Positions 37,604-48,556 of a stretch of 64,000 nucleotides of DNA are shown piece after piece. The stretch comes from Chrysemys picta bellii (Eukaryota > Chordata > Testudines > Emydidae): contig NC_088795.1 of the NCBI RefSeq assembly GCF_011386835.1, positions 13,187,441 through 13,251,440 on the forward strand. Direction: 5' to 3'. The notes beneath the pieces are model-generated. The model had not been told where the DNA came from and did not search any database. It worked only from the letters and a program-made list of their open reading frames with translations. The stretch's first letter is position 1. Each line of letters starts with the position of its first letter. A program made the position numbers and the translations under genes.

Positions 37604-38192
37604 GGACTTTGTTTTGGGGGACTGGGAGAATCATGAGTTATTGCAAATTGACAAGAAGGGGTGAATATCAAGAGAGGGAAAATTACTTTTGTAGTGCTAA
37701 CGAGGCCAATGTAATCAAGGTGGATGTTGGCCATTTCCAACAGTTGACAAGAAGGTATGAGTATCAGTGGAGGGAAAATTACTTTTTGTAGTGATCCTTC
37801 CACTCCCAGTCTTTATTGATGCCTAACTTGTGAAATATGCCATTATGTGCCAGCAATGCCCCTCTGCCATGTACATTGGCCAAACCGGACTGTCTGTATG
37901 CAAAAGAATAAATGGACACAAATCAGACATCAAGATTTGTAACATTCAAAAACCAGTAGGAGAGCACTTCAATCTACCTGGACACTCAATACCAGACTTA
38001 AAAGTTGCTATTCTTCAACCAAAAAAACTTCAAAAGCAGACTTCAACGAGAAACTGCAGAACTGGAATTAATTTGCAAACTGGACACCATCAAATTAGGC
38101 CTGAATAAAGACTGGGAGTGGATGAGTCACTACAAAAAGTAATTTTCCCTTTTGCTGATACTCACACCTTCTTGTCAACTGTTGGAAATGGC
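37604..38192 (+). mobile_element. Penelope-like element fragment with an inverted end
   Basis: The right part (37830-38192) is in sense orientation: a GIY-YIG endonuclease reading followed by the start of the post-ORF region. The left part (37604-37830) is the same post-ORF region in reverse orientation, extending further. This creates a 102-bp inverted repeat, 37729-37830 against 38091-38192, around 260 bp of coding sequence. Penelope-like elements encode a reverse transcriptase fused to a GIY-YIG nuclease and often carry direct or inverted pseudo-LTRs. The RT domain is absent here. At 38192 the element stops abruptly against another repeat. Confidence 0.8.
37830..38142 (+). pseudogene. Frameshifted GIY-YIG endonuclease domain of a Penelope-like element
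   Basis: The first frame reads ...MCQQCPSAMYIGQTG, LSVCKRINGHKSDI and PVGEHFNLPGHS, giving a GIY-YIG motif (YIGQTG), the basic R..GH segment and the downstream EH..LPGH block. After an A7 run (38021-38027) the first frame turns into unrelated residues and stops at 38108. The next frame resumes with a plausible C-terminus (LQRETAELELICKLDTI) and stops at 38142. A one-base indel in the A run is inferred. In intact elements this domain nicks the target DNA. Confidence 0.8.
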
Positions 38193-38234
38193 GTGGTGTT
38201 GCTGTGTGGGCATAACAGGGCTCTTTCATTGGTG

Positions 38235-38330
38235 GGAGACAAATTGAAGTGTAGACATGCATACAACTAAGTCAGCACAAGGTGGTTTATGTCAACCTAA
38301 ATTTCTAATGCAGACCAGGCGTAGGTGTGC
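38235..38330. repeat. Partial tgtctacact-family MITE
   Basis: gaagtgtagacatgc and gtcaacctaaatttctaatgcagaccagg are pieces of the family seen at 28511-28609. It abuts the end of the Penelope-like fragment, with about 40 bp of unassigned sequence between. Confidence 0.4.
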
Positions 38331-38580
38331 ATTTGCTGAGTGAAAGAACTTACAGGGTCTGCTGGTCAAGCCAGTGGTACTTGTCAGCTGCAAATGCTTA
38401 TTGCTTCGAGTCTCTTTTCCCACCCCTTAAAATAAAATAATATAAAATAACTACAAAATTAAATGCAAAAAACTAGAGTTGATCTCATAACCTTAATGCT
38501 GCATTAAGTACTCAAAAGACAGGAGATTGCTGAAGCAACTTTACATTTTGCAATGTTAACTCCGCCACATTGCACACACA

Positions 38581-38652
38581 GGATCTGATCCAAAGTTCAT
38601 TTAAGTCAGTAATAGGCTTTCCATTGACATCATTAGGCGTTGGATCAGACCC
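38581..38652. repeat. 72-bp palindromic repeat (ggatctgatccaa family)
   Basis: Left end ggatctgatccaaag and right end gttggatcagaccc are inverted complements with few mismatches, around aataggctttccattgacatc. Short fold-back non-coding repeat. Confidence 0.6.
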
Positions 38653-40044
38653 ATATATCCTTTTCTATTGCTTTTCCCCTTGTTAATGTATGCCATAAAA
38701 TATACTACGGTTTACATTTTATATGCAGGATGTGCACTGTGGCTGATATTTCATCCTGTCCATGCCTCACAACGGAGAGGACGGAATCATCCAAAGATCA
38801 TAAATCTATTTAGAGGTTACTGGTAAAGAAATCACACATTTTGTTTCCTTTTTCAAATGTGTTCCTGACTAAATTAATTGGAGGAGATATTTTATAGTTA
38901 CCTATTACAGGAAAGTGCTTCTTTAAATATAATGTTTTTGTTAATTATTTACTAATGGGTTAATGGGTACAAACCACGCAGCTTAAAATATTTCCCGGAA
39001 TAATAGTTCTGAATATTTTGCTCTTCTTTAAATTCCCCGTGTTTTCAAAGAAGAAATGAGCAGAAACAGTTGACTCTTGACAAAATATATCCATGTGGGG
39101 TGAAAAATAATATCCACACAGTGAATTTAAGATACATCCCTGGGGTACAAATTTAGGAAACCTATAATCAATTTTTCACTTACTGGAGCTCTATTTTGGT
39201 GGGGGCAGGGAGAGGGAAATGTGCTGCAGGCAAAGCATCCTTCTTTGCTTTTATTTTTCTTTCAATAAATCAGCCAGTGTTCGGTGTGGCTCCAAAAAGT
39301 TTTCGTCTTTGGATTAAAAAAGCGAGCAGCAGGTAGCCGTGACGCAGGTTCTGCACAGTCACTGAACTGAACACACCTTAAACTAACAGAGGGTGAAAGG
39401 TGGTAGTGTTCTGAGCTGAATCTGTGTTTTTAGACGAGGCAGCACCTTTTCTATAAAAGCACATTTATACCAACTCCTTAAGAAGTTTAGACTGGAGGGC
39501 TGTCTCCAAAAACTGGCCCCCCCCCCTTCTGCCAAGTCCCATATGTTTGTCTTGGCAGGACTGCAGTGTCTGCTTGGCTGGCGTTGGGATATTAAATTGA
39601 TGGAACACAGAGCTCTTAATGCTTTTCATTGGGGCTTCTTTTTAGTTAGAGGCAGGATAGAGTTCTGTCAGCCACCTGCAATTGTCCAATGGAGAGGAAA
39701 GAGAGAAATAAGAGGAAAAAGTCCCGAGAGCATTTTCAATTTCCTAAACGATGGTCGCGGGAAGCACTTTTTGGGAAGTAGCAACATTTTTGTTAAAAGG
39801 CTGGACCATCTACATTACTGTGGTATCTGTTTGCCAGTATTCTGGCTCCACCCAGTGTCTGCAGAAGGTGAAATAAATGATTGCAGTGGGTGTAACTAAT
39901 TAAGTTCAGACAATCCAGTTTTGTAGTTCTATCTTGTCGTATATTGGGAAAGAAGATATGTAAAATGTGCTGTTCCAAAATGTACGTCTGTTTTACAAAG
40001 TTAAGCTGTATTCAGCAGGCTTTTATAAAACAAAGCTTTGCAGC

Positions 40045-40185
40045 TCCCTAGTTCCCGCCATCCATCCAGAGATCTCAAAGCACTTTGTATACTTCAGTAT
40101 GAGATTTCAACCTCCTGTTATCATCATGCCTCTTTTACAGGCACTCAGGTTGGGACGTGGGGTAGTTAAGTGATTTGTGGAGGTG
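40045..40185 (-). repeat. MIR-like SINE fragment, reverse orientation
   Basis: agatctcaaagcactttgt, catcatgcctcttttacaggcactcagg and gttaagtgatttgtgg follow the reverse complement of an amniote CORE-SINE. Old and diverged. Confidence 0.45.
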
Positions 40186-42334
40186 AGAATAGTTACCAGA
40201 TTTCCCAACTGTCAGGCTTATGCTGTAAAATACATGCAGTATGTGTAATCTTCTTCATCTCTCTTTCATTTGTAAGGCAGGTGAAGTGGTCTGATAGTAT
40301 CACCGTTTATTACCATATAGGGAAATCAGAATGTTGGGAGTCCGGTTCGGTTCCTCACTTCTCGTCTGGCAGAAAGTGAGTGTGTTGTGCAGGCTTTAGG
40401 AGTGCCTTCCTTTGCCATCTAATGACCCTTGTGACCAAAACTGTGCTATGGATACTCTCCAGACAGAACCAAGTCCAGCCCCCCTCAGGCAAAAAAGTAA
40501 GAACTTGTAAGGGTGTGGGGGGGAGGGAATAGAGGGACTTGGAGGACCCTCTGGAAAAAAATCTCCTTAAAATCATATACGACAGTTTATTGCAAGCTTA
40601 AATACCACATCATGCTTTGTCCCCGGTCATGCTGTCACTTACACACAGCCAGCTCCAGTATCCTGCTTCTCTTCTTCCCTGTCTGAAAAGCACATGGGTC
40701 AGAAAACTCAGCAACCAAACCTCCAAAGTCCTCTGGGGTCCATTTGCCTCCACTGTCTTGGTCAGAGAATCTTGCTCTGGGGACCAGCTATCGCACAAAC
40801 GGGGAAAAAATTGGCTAATGCATGGTGTGAGTCATAGTACATTCCTCTCAGGGGACAGAGCTTCCTTCTTTGTGTTCCAAGCCCTGATGTCAAGATGCGG
40901 GAGCACTCCTCCACAGATCTTTGCCATCTCTTTGAATGTCAAGCGATGCTGGCTTGTCTCTAATTGCTGGTTTCTCAGGCAACTCACAGCTGGTTTTGCA
41001 ATCTGAGGGAACTGTGGTTCCCTGCCCCCTCACCTTCACAGATTCCAACCACCAGCCCTCTTGTCGTGTCTCATTATGTTCTGATTGCTTTAGCTCATAG
41101 ACTCAGCTTTCCACAGACAGGCACTGGAGCCATCCTCAGTTCATCAGTGTGATCTCACAGAGGCAGTTAGTTGTTAATCTTATAGCATAAAGATTTTTCA
41201 TGTAAATTTACCAACAGCCATTCAGTCAAAATATCAGGCTTTCTCCAAATGGTGTCCTCTGGCATGAATCAGGAGATTGTTTTATCCAATTTCTCTCCAC
41301 CTGTCTCCAGTGAATGACCGTCTGTAGTATTCCTTGGATACCTGACCAATCATAAAACTGTAGTCGGAGAGGTCCAAGGACTTTGATCCTGTGAGGAATT
41401 GGGCCCGGGAAGTTAGGGCTCCACATTTAAGCTGCTTGGTAGAAGGCACCCCATCTTTTCTGATCCTGCACTTCGACCTCATACATAATGCGCTGTATTT
41501 ACCTAACTTTCCTGACTGATTCTAGGCCCTTTTTGTATTATTCCTTTGTCAATCTGTTTTTAGTGCATCAATAAAAAAATAATCTGTTCCATTTTAAGGT
41601 TAGTTTTTGGGGACTGAGCATCTTTCATTTTTATTTGAATTTTAGAGTTTCATTAGTTGTTGTTCATTCCATATTTCAGTTCTTCATACTATAAGCACTG
41701 TGTCTGGTGCCCCAAAATTACCTCTTTGGATTACAGGGTGTCTCATTTGCAGTGTATCCAGGAGAGGACCTATCAACTTTGCTTTGCAGAGCTGTTTATG
41801 AGAAACTCTATACATTAAATAGAGGCTCTCTTGATAGATGTGGGGGCATGCTATAAATTTACCTTGAAACTGAATCCTCTTCATTCACATCCACCAGCAC
41901 AGAGTCTGTATAAAGGTAGAGTACATATTCGATGATGGTGACATCTTTAAAATGTGCTCCATTCCATGGAAGTAGCAAGAAATGTCCGGGACTGTGTCTT
42001 CCTATTTATTGTATATTCCCTCGCACAATGGATCTGTGCTCTTATAGAGGCATCTGCGTGCAACCAAATGGTGGTAATGTCCCAGAGTTTGTAGTCTGAG
42101 TGTGAGCTGGTATTGTATAGTGCAACACAAAGATAACAAGCATGAAGTGCCGTGTAGTCTATACACACACTTTTTTAGGAGAGTGTCGGGGTTTGGCATT
42201 CATCAATGTATTGCCCATTCCAGGCATGTAAGGCAGTATGCAACGGAGCCAAAGTCTGGCATGGGAAGGAGACTATTCTTTCTGACAAATCCTTTGGAGC
42301 ATAGGGAGCAGGAGGGCTGTTAGGCAGTGATGAG

Positions 42335-42554
42335 CAGAGCCGGCTCCAGGCAGCAGCGCAGCAAGCAGGTGCTTGGGGCGGCCAATGGAAAGGGGCGGCA
42401 CGTCCGGCAATTCGGTGGCGGGTCCCTCTCGGAGGGAAGGACCTGCTGCCAAAGACTGAAGCGGTGCGGTGCAGCTGCCACCGATCGCGATTGCGGCTTT
42501 TTTTTTTTCCCCCCCCCGCCGCTTGGGGCGGCAAAAGCCTTGGAGCCAACCCTG
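42335..42554. mobile_element. hAT-type MITE, 220 bp (gagccggctcc family)
   Basis: Ends CAGAGCCGGCTCCAGG and, inverted, CAGGGTTGGCTCCAAGG. An exact 8-bp target duplication, gtgatgag, flanks it at 42327-42334 and 42555-42562. It shares gcttggggcggc near both ends and the ccctctcggagggaagg core with the copy at 31394. Overlapping open frames on both strands of this GC-rich block are not genes. Confidence 0.93.
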
Positions 42555-43180
42555 GTGATGAGAGCACAAATACTGTCTTGGGTGTAATACCTTGATGGCA
42601 AGGAATCATATTTTTGTTGTTTTACAGAGAAAAGCAATGAAGGGATTTAGGAAAAAGAAGAGACCTTGTGTGACTGGGAGGTAGCACCATCTTGGCTGCA
42701 GAGCTGATCTTAGTCCTTACCTCTTTGCAGTTGACCCCAAGGCATGCCATATGGGTTGGGGACCTGCCATGTCATAATTTATAAATATATTTCTGGTTTA
42801 TATATAAACATTCCTTTTATTTCTGAGCCAGCTTTGGAGAATGGTAACTGAAAGCTATTAATTAATAACATCTCAGTTCCGTAGAACTTGATATGAGGAT
42901 TATTTTAAATTTCAGAGTATGCTTCTATACAGTAATATAGGAACAGGGTCAGTTTTAAGAACACAGCTGACATGCAGCTTCCTTGGGCTTTAACACTGGC
43001 TTTGGGACAGGTTCATTAAAACCCACAAGAGCGCAGATGACTCCAAATGTTAAGTTAAGTTGGTTCTTCAAAAAACAAAACAAAAGAACAGTTGAAGATG
43101 GGCATTGTTAGGGATCCAAATGGCTTTTATTTGGATTACTTTGGCTTTTACTGGTATTTTTACGGAAGGTACATATTTAG

Positions 43181-43795
43181 TAGGGTGGTCAAGTGATTAA
43201 TTTTTTTAATATTGCAATTAATTTTTAATCGCCATTAATTGCACTGTTTAAATAAATGGTATTATATTTAAAATTTTTGATGTTTTCTACATTTTCAAAT
43301 ATATTTCAGTTACAACACAGAATACAAAGTGTACAGTGCTCACTTTATATGTATTTTTTATTAAAAGTATTTGCACTGTAAAAAAAAAAAAAAAAAAAAC
43401 CTAAGTTTTTTTTAATTCACCTAATACAAGTACTGTAGTGCAATCTCTTTATCATGAACATAGTTTTGTTTTTGAGTGCAGTTATGTAACAAAAAAAAAC
43501 TTCATTTGTAAGTTACACTTTCAGGACAAAGAGATTTCACTACAGTACTTATAATAGGTTAATTTAAAAATGCTGTTTATTTTGCTTATCATTTTTACAG
43601 TGCAAATATTTGTAATAAAAATAATATACATTTTGATTTCAATTACAACACAGAATACAATATATATGAAAATGTAGGAAAAACATCCAAAATATGTAAT
43701 ACATTTAAACTGGTATTCTATTTTGTTTAACAAGTGTGATTAAAACTGTGATTAATCGTGACTAATTTTTTTGAGTTATTCATGGGAGTTAACTG
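43181..43795. mobile_element. Folded-back AT-rich element, about 615 bp
   Basis: Two long arms (about 43200-43475 and 43503-43790) are inverted complements with moderate divergence. Matching pairs include ttacaacacagaatacaa, tatttgcactgtaaaaa against tttttacagtgcaaatattt, and gtactgtagtgcaatctcttta against caaagagatttcactacagtac. The ends contain several attaat units. An A20 run at 43380-43399 interrupts one arm. No coding. It resembles a known amniote DNA-transposon family rich in gattaa; its superfamily is not fixed. Confidence 0.75.
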
Positions 43796-44896
43796 CAAGT
43801 TATCACTGAAGATAATTTTCAACATCATGCACCTATTTGATCGGTCTTTTATTTCATTTCCAAGGAGAAAAGAGTTGCAGAAAGTAGTTTCTTATTACAT
43901 GATACATTAAATACAATTCTGGAGCACTCCAGTTGTCTGGACAGTATGCTGTCATAGTGACATGAAACTGATGTGCATAGAAAATGTCAATGCAGAATTC
44001 AGTGGCACATCAGCACTACGCATAGAGGTAGTGCTCAGATTGGATCTTTCTTATAGCCTTTTTTAGTGCAGTGTTTGCTAAGGCAGGCAGGAGACTCAGC
44101 ATTCATGGAATAGAATTCAAGCAGCCGTGAGATGCAGTTTAATTCACAAATAATATATTACAGAAAAGTATCTTGTCCATTTAAAGCCAAAGAGAGAGAG
44201 ACAAGACTTTTCTCATCCACAGTAAACAAAAAAGAAACAGACCAAAAACCCCAAAACAACACTGTCCTCAGCTGAACTGATGATAAAAATAAAGCAGGAT
44301 TTTCATCAGACAAGGCTTACTTCAGCCTTCATGGGTGATAAGAAAGCAAAAAACCACTTCTGATTCTCCTCTAGCCTCCATCTCTGTCTTGCGTCCCAGT
44401 TCTTTGTGGTTTATATCTAGCACCTGTTAAGAATTAGCTGTCTTTCCTCGGTACTGCTCAGTGGCACTCCTACAAACAACATCTATTCAAGTAACCAGCC
44501 TGGGCAACAGGGTTGGTCGGCTGGTCCTGGAGAAAGAGGAGGATGCATGCTCTCTCGGGAAAAGCCTGTGTGAGACCTAGTCACATAGTGCACCTCTGAC
44601 TTTGAGGCGCTCTTACTCACATGAGCCCTCCTCTTGCCTTTGGTAGCCCTGCTCATGTGACTGCTCACTGTTTTATTAGAAATAGGTGCTGTGGCAGGCA
44701 GGAAGAACATGCATGGAGGCCATTGTTGCATACTAAGAGGCCTGTTTTTGTCCATTAGCAGACTGGCCACCAGTTTGCAGTGCTGAGCCCCCAAGATCAC
44801 ACCAAACTTGGTCTCTCCCGAATCCTGACTTTTCCCAGTCCCACTCAGCATACTACACTCACCTATGCGATGAATGATTGCACATTTGGACTCCAT

Positions 44897-45592
44897 GGGC
44901 ATGGCTACACTTGCAGATGTATAGCGCTTTGAGTTCAACCAGCCTTTGGAGAGCACAGTAGGGAAAGCGCTGCAGTCTGTCCGCACTGACAGCTGCAAGT
45001 GCACTGGCGTTGCCACATTTGCGGCATTGGGAGCTGTGCATTATGGGCAGCTATCCCAGCATGCAAGTGACAGCAATGTGCTTTTAAAATGGGAGGGGTG
45101 GGGTGGAGTGTGACAGGGAGTGTTTTGTGTGTATGTGGGGGGAGAGAGAGTGGGTTTTTGGGGGGGGGGGGGCTGAGAGCATGTCAGCATGCTGTCTTGT
45201 AAGTTCAGACAGCAGCAGGCCTCTCTCTCTCTCTCTCTCTCTCTCAGCATTCCACAGTAACGGCTTGCATGCCGGCTTTCAGAAACGGAGCTTTGAAAGG
45301 GCATTTCCGCATTCCTACAGGAGTTCAAAACAATGACAAGAGTGGCCACTTGACTTAAGGGGATTATGGAACGTTTCCGGAGGCTGATCAGAGCGCAGTA
45401 ACGCAACACCTCGTTCACACTGATGCCCGGGTGTTGTAGCCAAGACACAGCAGATGTTATTCCTCTCGCCGAGGTGGAGTACCAGCAGCGTTGTCAGAGC
45501 GCTCTACATGCTTTGCCAGTGTGGACGGGTAGTGAGCTAGTGCGCCCGGCGCTCCTTTACTATGCTGTAACTCGCAAGTGTAGCCAAACCCT
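44897..45592. mobile_element. MITE-like element with ggctacacttgc ends, about 696 bp
   Basis: The left end GGGCATGGCTACACTTGCAG and the inverted right end AGGGTTTGGCTACACTTGCG are clear terminal inverted repeats. Both are followed by related agcgc-containing text. The interior contains a G13 run (45160-45172), a (CT) run (45221-45245) and non-coding sequence. A minus-strand open frame of 177 codons beginning near its left end (45016 to 44483) runs out of the element and has no domain content. No target duplication could be set. Confidence 0.65.
45221..45245. repeat. (CT)n microsatellite
   Basis: An uninterrupted CT run of 12 units inside the element at 44897-45592, with a G13 homopolymer about 50 bp upstream. 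Confidence 0.95.
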
Positions 45593-46109
45593 AAGATTCT
45601 TCTCTGAATTTAGCTTATTACACATACAGTGTTGAGGCTGGAAGGCCCAATTCACTGATCCAAACAGGAAGACCGCTGATGTCTATCTTCTGTAATCTGA
45701 GCGTGGGCACCTTTGAATGAGTTTGATATACTGTACAATGTTCACCATTAAACATTCAACACTTACAAACACTTTCTACACTATAAGCTGAAATAAACAA
45801 CTTTTATCTCATGGAATGGACACATTATGCACACTTCAAGCCAACCTCCCTCCACTCTTGCTTTTTCCCCGTTCTAAGGCTAGGGAAAACCAGGTATCAT
45901 AGATACCATTGGCAAATCTTGGCTTTATAATGGTAGCCACTATAACTGTGCTAGCTAGCTACATGAGCTGTTCTGCTCTCTGGTTGTCCTCACCGTCAGA
46001 GGCTGGAGGGTGGGCTTTTGTAAAAATTCAAAGAGAATTATGCTCCCAACTGTCTTTGTAATCAAGGGGAGTTGAACATCAGAATTCCTCAAATGCCTTT
46101 GAAAGTTCC

Positions 46110-46450
46110 ACGCAGAAAGTTCCCCTAATATTCAAGTTAAGCATATCTGTTTTTAATCTTCAGTCCATATCGTCTTGTTTTACTGCTCCAAATCAATTCC
46201 CTTTCCTCTCTTACATTAATATGCGTTCCCCCTTAAATGCTGTTGATTTTGGCTAAATAAATGTAATTCCTTAGTGTAACTTTCCTTGTTAGGTTATTTT
46301 CTCTAGTCTTTGTATCATTTTGGATTTTCTTGTTGGGTTTTTTTATTGCCTCAATGTCTTTTTGAGGTTAAAAAGTGCACAATATTCCAGGTTTGAGGTT
46401 TACCAGTAAACAATGTAGTACTAGTAGTACATTTGCTCCTGCCTGTGAGA
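46110..46450 (-). repeat. Probable old CR1 3' region, antisense
   Basis: Pieces such as tattttctctagtctttgtatc, cacaatattccaggtttgaggtttaccag and the thymine-rich run before it resemble the antisense CR1 untranslated region seen at 29475, but are much more diverged. A separate, clearer CR1 piece follows at 46595. Confidence 0.4.
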
Positions 46451-46594
46451 GATGCCTCTGTATGCTGTATGTACCAGAGTAAAACTGACCACTTTCCTAG
46501 TGGCCTTTTACTTTGACTCAGGACCTTGTTCTGCTCCCATTTCAGTCAATAGGGAGTTTTGCTTTCAGTTTTTATTCCTTCATTATCTCTGGAT

Positions 46595-46975
46595 TATAGA
46601 AACCTAGAAATACAGGACTAGAAGGGACCTCAAGAGGTCATCTAAACCAGTTCCATGCACTGTGGCAGGACCAAGTAAACCTAGACCATCCCTGATAGGT
46701 GTTTGTTCAATCTGTTCTTAAAAAAATTCTAAGAACGGGGATTCCACGGCCTCCCCTGGGAAGCCTATTCCAGATCTTAACTACCCTTGGAGTTAGATAT
46801 TACAAAAACTTTCTAAATCTCCTTTGCGGAAAATTAAGCCCATTACTACTTGTTCTACTTTCAGTGGACATGGAGAACCATTGATCGCTGTCCTCTTTAT
46901 AACAGCCCTTAACATACATGAAGGCTGTTATGAGGACCCCCTCAAGCTTCTTGACTCAAGACTTCACATGCCCAG
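46595..46975 (-). mobile_element. CR1 LINE 3' end, antisense orientation
   Basis: The + strand begins tagaaacctagaaatacagg and gaagggacctcaagaggtcatctaaaccag, the reverse complement of the CR1 3' terminus. It continues with catccctgataggtgtttg, ggggattccacggcctcccctgggaagcctattcc and cccattactacttgttctac. The 3' end of the element is at the left. Confidence 0.85.
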
Positions 46976-47084
46976 TTTAGTTTGGGTTGAGGTGTGATGG
47001 AAGAGCTGCATGGGGAGGTGTTGGTGCATAGATCTATTTTGCATTATCTACCTAAGTTGTATGACACCCATCACTGTACTATCT

Positions 47085-47290
47085 GAGTGCCTCACAATCA
47101 TTAATGAGTTTTATACTTGTGGCAGCCCTTGATGTAGGGTATGGTTGTCTCCATTTTACAGATGGGGAACTGAGGCACACAAGAGTAACTGGTTTGGACA
47201 TGGTTGTACGGGAAGCGTGTAGGAAAGGTGAGAATTGAACCCAGATCTCCAGTCTCAGTCCAGTATGAAACAGTGCAGGTAATAGACTGA
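47085..47290 (-). repeat. MIR-like CORE-SINE, reverse orientation
   Basis: ccattttacagatggggaactgaggcacac and gaattgaacccagatctcc are the reverse complement of MIR consensus wording. It is flanked by the CR1 fragment at 46595 and the MITE at 47356. Confidence 0.7.
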
Positions 47291-47355
47291 TATTTATTTC
47301 CAGGCCATACTCACACAAAATTAGTAAGGGTTATAAAGCTTCCTCATTTAGCTCT

Positions 47356-47678
47356 CAGGGCCGGCTTTAGGAAGTGCGGGGTCCGATTCGAATACCTGGC
47401 AGTGGTCCAGGTCTTCGGCGGCATTTCGGCGGTGGGTCCTTCACTCTCTCTGGGTCTTCCGCGGCACTGAAGGACCCGCTGCCGAAATGCCGCCGAAGAC
47501 CCGGAGTGAGTGAAGGACCCGCCACCGAAGACCCGGACCGCCACCGGGTGAGTAAAAATTAAAAAGGTGCCTAAGTTAGGCGCTCTTCTTTTAGGGCGCG
47601 GGGCCCTCTTAGGCGCGGGTACGGGGCCCTCTTAGGCGCAGGTCCCGATTTGGGGGAATCGGCCTAAAGCCGGCCCTG
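47356..47678. mobile_element. hAT-type MITE, 323 bp (gggccggctttagg family)
   Basis: Ends CAGGGCCGGCTTTAGG and its exact inverted complement. Target duplications ttagctct (47348-47355) and ttagcact (47679-47686) match at seven of eight bases. The interior has its own inverted repeat built from gaagacccgg and ggcggcatttcggcgg units, plus a tandem of ggggccctcttaggcgc. Short open frames inside (47374-47562, 47344-47544) are compositional. Confidence 0.9.
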
Positions 47679-48377
47679 TTAGCACTAATAGTTTTGTTGT
47701 AGTTTTGTTTGTCTATTTTAGATACTATAGAAAATAGTAATAATAAGCAGGTAAACTTCCTAGAACCACAATCTTTAAATTAAGCATTTGCGTTAATTTG
47801 GCGGAATCATTGTACACATTAAGATGTTGTTTAATTTACAAGCAAAGCAGTAAAATTAACAATGGTCCAGGGCGTCAGATTATACTTTCCTGTATTTCCT
47901 CATAAATATGGTTTTGCGGAGAACTTTTTCGACTACATACTACTTCACTGAAACTGCACTGCGCTCTTTTTCTTCAACTGAATCTTTTACAAAAGGTGTT
48001 GTAAGCACTTGCTTGCTTTTCTCCGCTGGCTAGGGGTTTGTGAAATGTTCTGTGTTGGAATGCAGAGTTTTCAGTGCCGATCAGCTGAAAATGTAATGGT
48101 TGTGTAAGGGTGGATTGTATAAACCCAACCTCCTCCCTCTCCATCTACTTGGAAAATTGTAAGCTCCTTTTATTGATCCTTTATTGGAAAAGGTTCCTCA
48201 GGACAAAAGCTGGATTCTGCATTTGCACTGGCAGTAGACTGGAGAAATGTAGCTAAAATACCGAGGTTGATGATTTGTATATGATTTCCACTAGAAGAGA
48301 GATCTTGTATATTTACAAATTCACCTTATGGTATTCTTTAGTCGTAAATACCATTTAAATAAAATAGGTATATCTCC

Positions 48378-48556
48378 ATTTATTTATTTATCTCATAGAA
48401 CTGGAAGGGACCCCAAAAGGTCATTGTGTCCAGGCCCCTGCCTTCACTAGCAGGACCAAGTACTGATTTTTGCCCCAGATCCCTAAGTGGCCCCCTCAAG
48501 GATTGAACTCACAACCCTGGGTTTAGTAGGCCAATGCTCAAATCACTGAGCTATTG
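48378..48556 (-). mobile_element. tRNA-derived SINE with CR1-like tail (tortoise Pol III/SINE type)
   Basis: Read on the minus strand it starts with a tRNA-like head: box A TAGCTCAGTGATT (48541-48553) and box B AGTTCAATCC (48500-48509). A body and a CR1-like 3' end (GGGTCCCTTCCAGTTCTATGAG) follow, then a short ATAAATAAAT tail at the left. This matches the described tRNA-Lys-derived turtle SINE that borrows the 3' end of a CR1-like LINE. It is transcribed by RNA polymerase III from its internal promoter and mobilised by the partner LINE. It supports a turtle origin for the window. Confidence 0.85.

Noticed and set aside
42175..42609. Several overlapping 86- to 144-codon open frames on both strands.
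   Set aside because: They coincide with the GC-rich MITE 42335-42554; frames are open on both strands and show no protein family.
44483..45016. A 177-codon open frame on the minus strand, the longest in the window.
   Set aside because: It straddles the left end of a MITE-like element (44897) and intron sequence, has no domain, signal or splice context, and its composition is unlike a conserved protein.
48500..48556. A genuine tRNA gene on the minus strand.
   Set aside because: The tRNA-like head is joined directly to a SINE body and CR1-like tail, so it is part of a SINE.
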